64,000 nt of DNA from NCBI GenBank assembly GCA_005402585.1, contig BIFP01000051.1, positions 124,001 to 188,000 on the forward strand, read 5' to 3'. The notes beneath the pieces are model-generated. The model saw only the letters and a list, made by a program, of their open reading frames with translations, ran no database searches and was not told the DNA's origin. Positions 61,517 through 64,000 of this stretch are shown piece by piece; position 1 is the stretch's first letter; each line of letters starts with the position of its first letter. The position numbers and the translations under genes were made by a program. The stretch is from Micromonosporaceae bacterium KJ-029 (GTDB taxonomy: Bacteria; Actinomycetota; Actinomycetes; Mycobacteriales; Micromonosporaceae).

Positions 61517-62182
61517 TTAGTACGCCTCGCCCGTCGGCGGGAGGGGCGGCAGCGGGCCGACCGTGCGTTCGTAGGTGCGCGACAGCCCATCGATCAGCGT
61601 GTCCAGGCCCAGGGTGAACGCGCCCTCGTCGACCCGTTGCTGGTGCTCGGCGAGGCGGTGCGCCTGGCTCAGGTGCGGGTACTGGTCGGCGTACAGGCCC
61701 GCGTCCTCGACGAAGCCGCGGGCGAACGAACCCAGCGCCGAGCCGGCCACGAAGTACCGCATCAGCGCGCCGATGTGGGTCGCCCGGGCCGGCGGCCAGC
61801 CCGCCTCGACCAGTCCGCCGTAGACGGCGTCGGCCATGGCCAGCGCCGCCGGTCGTCGCCCCGGGCCCTGCGCGAGGTACGGCACGATGTTCGGGTGCGC
61901 GGCCAGCGCCGCCCGGTAGGAGTGCCCCCACCGGCGTAGCGCCTCCCGCCAGTCGACCTCGCCGAAGAACGACACGTCCACCTGGCCGGTGATGCTGTCG
62001 GCCACCGCGTCGAGGATCTCGTCCTTGGTGGCGAAGTGGTTGTACAGCGACGGCCCGCGTACGCCGAGGTCGGCGGCGAGCCGGCGGGTGGAGAACCCCT
62101 CCAGTCCGTCGGCGTCGATGAGCGCGGCGGCGGCCTCGACGATCCGCTGCCGGCTGAGCAGCGCCTCTCGTGGCCGGGGCAT
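61517..62182 (-). CDS. TetR-family regulator of the alcohol/acyl-CoA unit
   Basis: A 221-residue TetR regulator with GAGGAGGA before ATG 62182. Helix-turn-helix: LAADLGVRGPSLYNHFATKDEIL (about 32-54). The C-terminal part resembles TetR_C fatty-acid or organic-acid sensors. It lies between the aldehyde dehydrogenase gene and a divergent acyl-CoA dehydrogenase, and matching operators precede both, so it probably controls the whole unit including itself. Confidence 0.92.
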   Translation of the reverse strand: MPRPREALLSRQRIVEAAAALIDADGLEGFSTRRLAADLGVRGPSLYNHFATKDEILDAVADSITGQVDVSFFGEVDWREALRRWGHSYRAALAAHPNIVPYLAQGPGRRPAALAMADAVYGGLVEAGWPPARATHIGALMRYFVAGSALGSFARGFVEDAGLYADQYPHLSQAHRLAEHQQRVDEGAFTLGLDTLIDGLSRTYERTVGPLPPLPPTGEAY

Positions 62183-62245
62183 GGGTGTCCTCCTCAGGTC
62201 GATGCTCCGCCCGGAACTTTGCCACACCGGTGTCTGGACAACGTA

Positions 62246-62264
62246 AAACTTCCAGCGCTAGTTT
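62246..62264. promoter_or_regulatory. TetR-type operator, site 2, over divergent promoter
   Basis: AAACTTCC-AGC-GCTAGTTT lies in the 89-bp divergent spacer. TAGTTT (62259-62264) is a candidate -10 for the acyl-CoA dehydrogenase gene, whose ATG is seven bases on, implying a leaderless transcript; TGGACA (62235-62240) is the possible -35. Confidence 0.75.
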
Positions 62265-62271
62265 AGCGCCC

Positions 62272-63420
62272 ATGGACCTCCACCTCTCCGCCGAACAGGC
62301 TGCGGTCCGCCAGCTCGCCGCCGACTTCGTCGACCGCGAGGTGGCGCCGCACGCGGCGGCCTGGGACCGGCGCGAGGCGGTCGACCCTGGCGTCGTGGGC
62401 CGGCTCGGCGAGGTCGGCTTCCTGGGCCTGACCATTCCCGAGGAGTACGGCGGATCCGGCGGCGACCACCTGTCGTACTGCCTGGTACTGGAGGAACTCG
62501 GCCGGGGCGACTCGGCCGTGCGCGGCATCGTCTCGGTCTCGCTGGGGCTGGTTGCCAAGAGCATCGCCGGGTACGGCAGCCCGCAGCAGCGGGAACGGTG
62601 GCTGCCCCGGCTCTGCCGCGGCGACGCGCTCGGCTGCTTCGCGCTGACCGAACCGGACAGTGGCTCCGACGCCGCCGCCCTGACCACCCGGGCGGTACGC
62701 GACGGCGGCGACTGGGTGATCACCGGCGGGAAGACGTTCATCACCAACGGCACCACGGCCGACGTGGCGCTGCTGTTCGCCCGTACCGGCGGCACCGGCC
62801 ACCGCGGCATCACCGCCTTCCTGATCCCCACCGACACCCCCGGCCTGATCCGCTCGGAGATCCACGGCAAGCTCGGCCTGCGCGGGCAGGCCACCGCCGA
62901 GCTGACCCTCGACTCCGTCCGGGTGCCCGACGCCGCCCGCCTCGGCGACGAGGGCGGCGGCTTCCGGCTGGCGCTGGCCACCCTGGCCAAGGGACGGATG
63001 TCGGTCGCCGCCGGCTGCGTCGGCATCGCCCAGGGCTGCCTGGACGCCGCCGTCGGCTACGCCGGCCAGCGGACGCAGTTCGGCAAGCCCATCGCCGGAC
63101 ACCAGCTCGTACAGCAGCTGCTCGCCACCATCGCGGTCGACACCGCCGCCGCACGGCTGCTGGTCTGGCGGGTGGCCGACCTGATCGACCGGGGCCAGCC
63201 GTTCGCCACCGAGGCGTCGATGGCCAAGCTGTTCGCCAGCGAGGCCGCCGTCCGCGCGGCCAACGACGCCATCCAGGTCTTCGGCGGGTACGGCTACATC
63301 GACGAGTACCCGGTCGGCAAGTACCTGCGCGACGCCCGGGTCGCCACCCTCTACGAGGGCACCAGCCAGATCCAGCAGCTACTCATCGGGCGGGCGCTCA
63401 CCGGCGTCAACGCCTTCTGA
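62272..63420 (+). CDS. Acyl-CoA dehydrogenase, canonical
   Basis: A 382-residue acyl-CoA dehydrogenase with all usual signatures: GCFALTEPDSGSDAAAL (FAD), QTQFGKPIAGHQLVQQLLA-type helix, QVFGGYGYIDEYPV, and the catalytic Glu in LYEGTSQIQQLL. ATG 62272 begins directly at the first conserved helix (MDLHLSAEQ), with no Shine-Dalgarno, consistent with a leaderless message. It desaturates an acyl-CoA made by the divergent alcohol/aldehyde oxidising pair. Chain length or branching is not evident. Confidence 0.95.
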   Translation: MDLHLSAEQAAVRQLAADFVDREVAPHAAAWDRREAVDPGVVGRLGEVGFLGLTIPEEYGGSGGDHLSYCLVLEELGRGDSAVRGIVSVSLGLVAKSIAGYGSPQQRERWLPRLCRGDALGCFALTEPDSGSDAAALTTRAVRDGGDWVITGGKTFITNGTTADVALLFARTGGTGHRGITAFLIPTDTPGLIRSEIHGKLGLRGQATAELTLDSVRVPDAARLGDEGGGFRLALATLAKGRMSVAAGCVGIAQGCLDAAVGYAGQRTQFGKPIAGHQLVQQLLATIAVDTAAARLLVWRVADLIDRGQPFATEASMAKLFASEAAVRAANDAIQVFGGYGYIDEYPVGKYLRDARVATLYEGTSQIQQLLIGRALTGVNAF

Positions 63421-63437
63421 ACCCCAGGGGGGACACC

Positions 63438-64000
63438 GTGACCAGATTCGCCGACCGGGTCGCCGTCGTCACCGGCGCGGCACAGGGCATCGGAGCCGCC
63501 ACCGCCCACCGGCTCGCCGCCGAGGGCGCCGCCGTCGCCGTGGTCGACCTCGACGCCGGCCGCAGCAAGGCCGTCGCCGACGACATCGTGGCCGCCGGTG
63601 GCCACGCCGTCGGCATCGGCTGCGACGTCACCGACGCCGAGGCCGTCGCGGCAATGGGGGAGCAGGTCGTACGGGACCTCGGCGGGTGGCACGTACTGGT
63701 CAACAACGCCGGGATCACCCGCGACAACCTGCTGTTCAAGATGCCGCTGCCGGAGTGGGAGGCGGTGCTCACCACCAACCTCACCAGCATGTTCCTCTGC
63801 TGCCAGGTGGCTCAGCAGCACATGGTGGCCGCCCGCTACGGCCGGATCGTCAACCTCAGCAGCCGGTCCGCGCTCGGCAACCGGGGCCAGGTCAACTACG
63901 CCGCGGCCAAGGCCGGCGTGCAGGGACTCACCGCCACCCTGGCCGTCGAGCTGGGCCCGTACGGCGTCACCGTCAACGCCGTCGCCCCCGGTTACGTGGC
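63438..64000 (+). CDS. FabG-like short-chain dehydrogenase, 3' end outside window
   Basis: The first 187 residues of a classical SDR are present; the frame remains open at the window edge. GTG 63438 has GGGGGGA upstream. The NADP loop is TGAAQGIG, followed by NNAGITRDNLLFKM (typical of FabG/PhaB acetoacetyl-CoA reductases), Ser in NLSSRSALG and YAAAKAG with catalytic Tyr and Lys. It is 17 bases behind the acyl-CoA dehydrogenase and likely acts on the 3-hydroxy/3-oxoacyl step of the same pathway. Confidence 0.92.
   Translation, partial: MTRFADRVAVVTGAAQGIGAATAHRLAAEGAAVAVVDLDAGRSKAVADDIVAAGGHAVGIGCDVTDAEAVAAMGEQVVRDLGGWHVLVNNAGITRDNLLFKMPLPEWEAVLTTNLTSMFLCCQVAQQHMVAARYGRIVNLSSRSALGNRGQVNYAAAKAGVQGLTATLAVELGPYGVTVNAVAPGYV

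Overview
The window looks like chromosomal DNA from a soil or plant-associated high-GC actinomycete, most probably Micromonosporaceae (Micromonospora-like). The signs are strong G/C bias at third codon positions, many GTG starts, overlapping ATGA/GTGA gene junctions, leaderless-looking promoters, and many secreted multidomain glycoside hydrolases carrying CBM13, CBM2 and CBM5/12 modules. No rRNA, tRNA, insertion sequence, phage or CRISPR array was seen.

Region 1 (1-19.8 kb) is an arabinose / arabinoxylan locus. It starts with two sugar ABC permeases and araA (L-arabinose isomerase). It continues with a secreted CBM13-GH43 enzyme, a LacI regulator, a GH27 alpha-galactosidase-like enzyme with CBM13, an operon of two large GH43 enzymes plus a small secreted WxL-like protein, and a CBM13-GH62 arabinofuranosidase. 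Six near-palindromic LacI-type sites (core TGTTAnCG / CGnTAACA) lie in or just below the promoters of these secreted enzymes and define a local regulon. Two enzymes (GH43 and GH62) share a duplicated promoter, leader, signal peptide and lectin module but have different catalytic domains. Two GH43 enzymes share a perfect 236-bp 3' repeat. A collapsed Lrp/LysE gene pair lies at 18.0-18.7 kb.

Region 2 (18.7-25.5 kb) is a BxlR-BxlEFGA-like system: a divergent LacI regulator, a sugar-binding lipoprotein, two permeases and a cytoplasmic GH3 enzyme, probably for import and cleavage of xylo-oligosaccharides. Together, regions 1 and 2 describe extracellular debranching of arabinoxylan, import of the products, and internal hydrolysis and isomerisation.

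Region 3 (25.6-30.3 kb) encodes a membrane GT39-like protein, a cellulose-synthase-like GT2 and a GH26 enzyme, a plausible exopolysaccharide synthase with a trimming hydrolase. Region 4 (30.3-41.4 kb) is mixed: a VOC protein, an MFS exporter, a RibD-like reductase, a MarR-GNAT fusion with a perfect palindromic operator, a TetR-AidB pair, a GH19 chitinase, a clan GH-A hydrolase with FN3 and CBM2, a SnoaL-like protein, and a cutinase very like the Thermobifida polyester/PET hydrolases.

Region 5 (41.4-52.1 kb) is a catabolic cluster. It holds a pair of overlapping acyl-CoA dehydrogenases, a five-gene branched-chain-amino-acid-type ABC transporter, an SDR, a decayed APH-like kinase gene, a third acyl-CoA dehydrogenase and a TetR regulator. 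Region 6 (52.2-58.9 kb) holds a large LuxR-type ATPase regulator, a hypothetical membrane protein, a long dispersed-repeat-like hairpin, an XRE-regulator fragment, an MFS transporter and a poly-gamma-glutamate-hydrolase-like protein. Region 7 (58.9-64 kb) is a second catabolic unit (zinc alcohol dehydrogenase, aldehyde dehydrogenase, TetR, acyl-CoA dehydrogenase, SDR running off the window) with two matching TetR-type operators.

All family assignments are by eye from the sequence; no database search was run.
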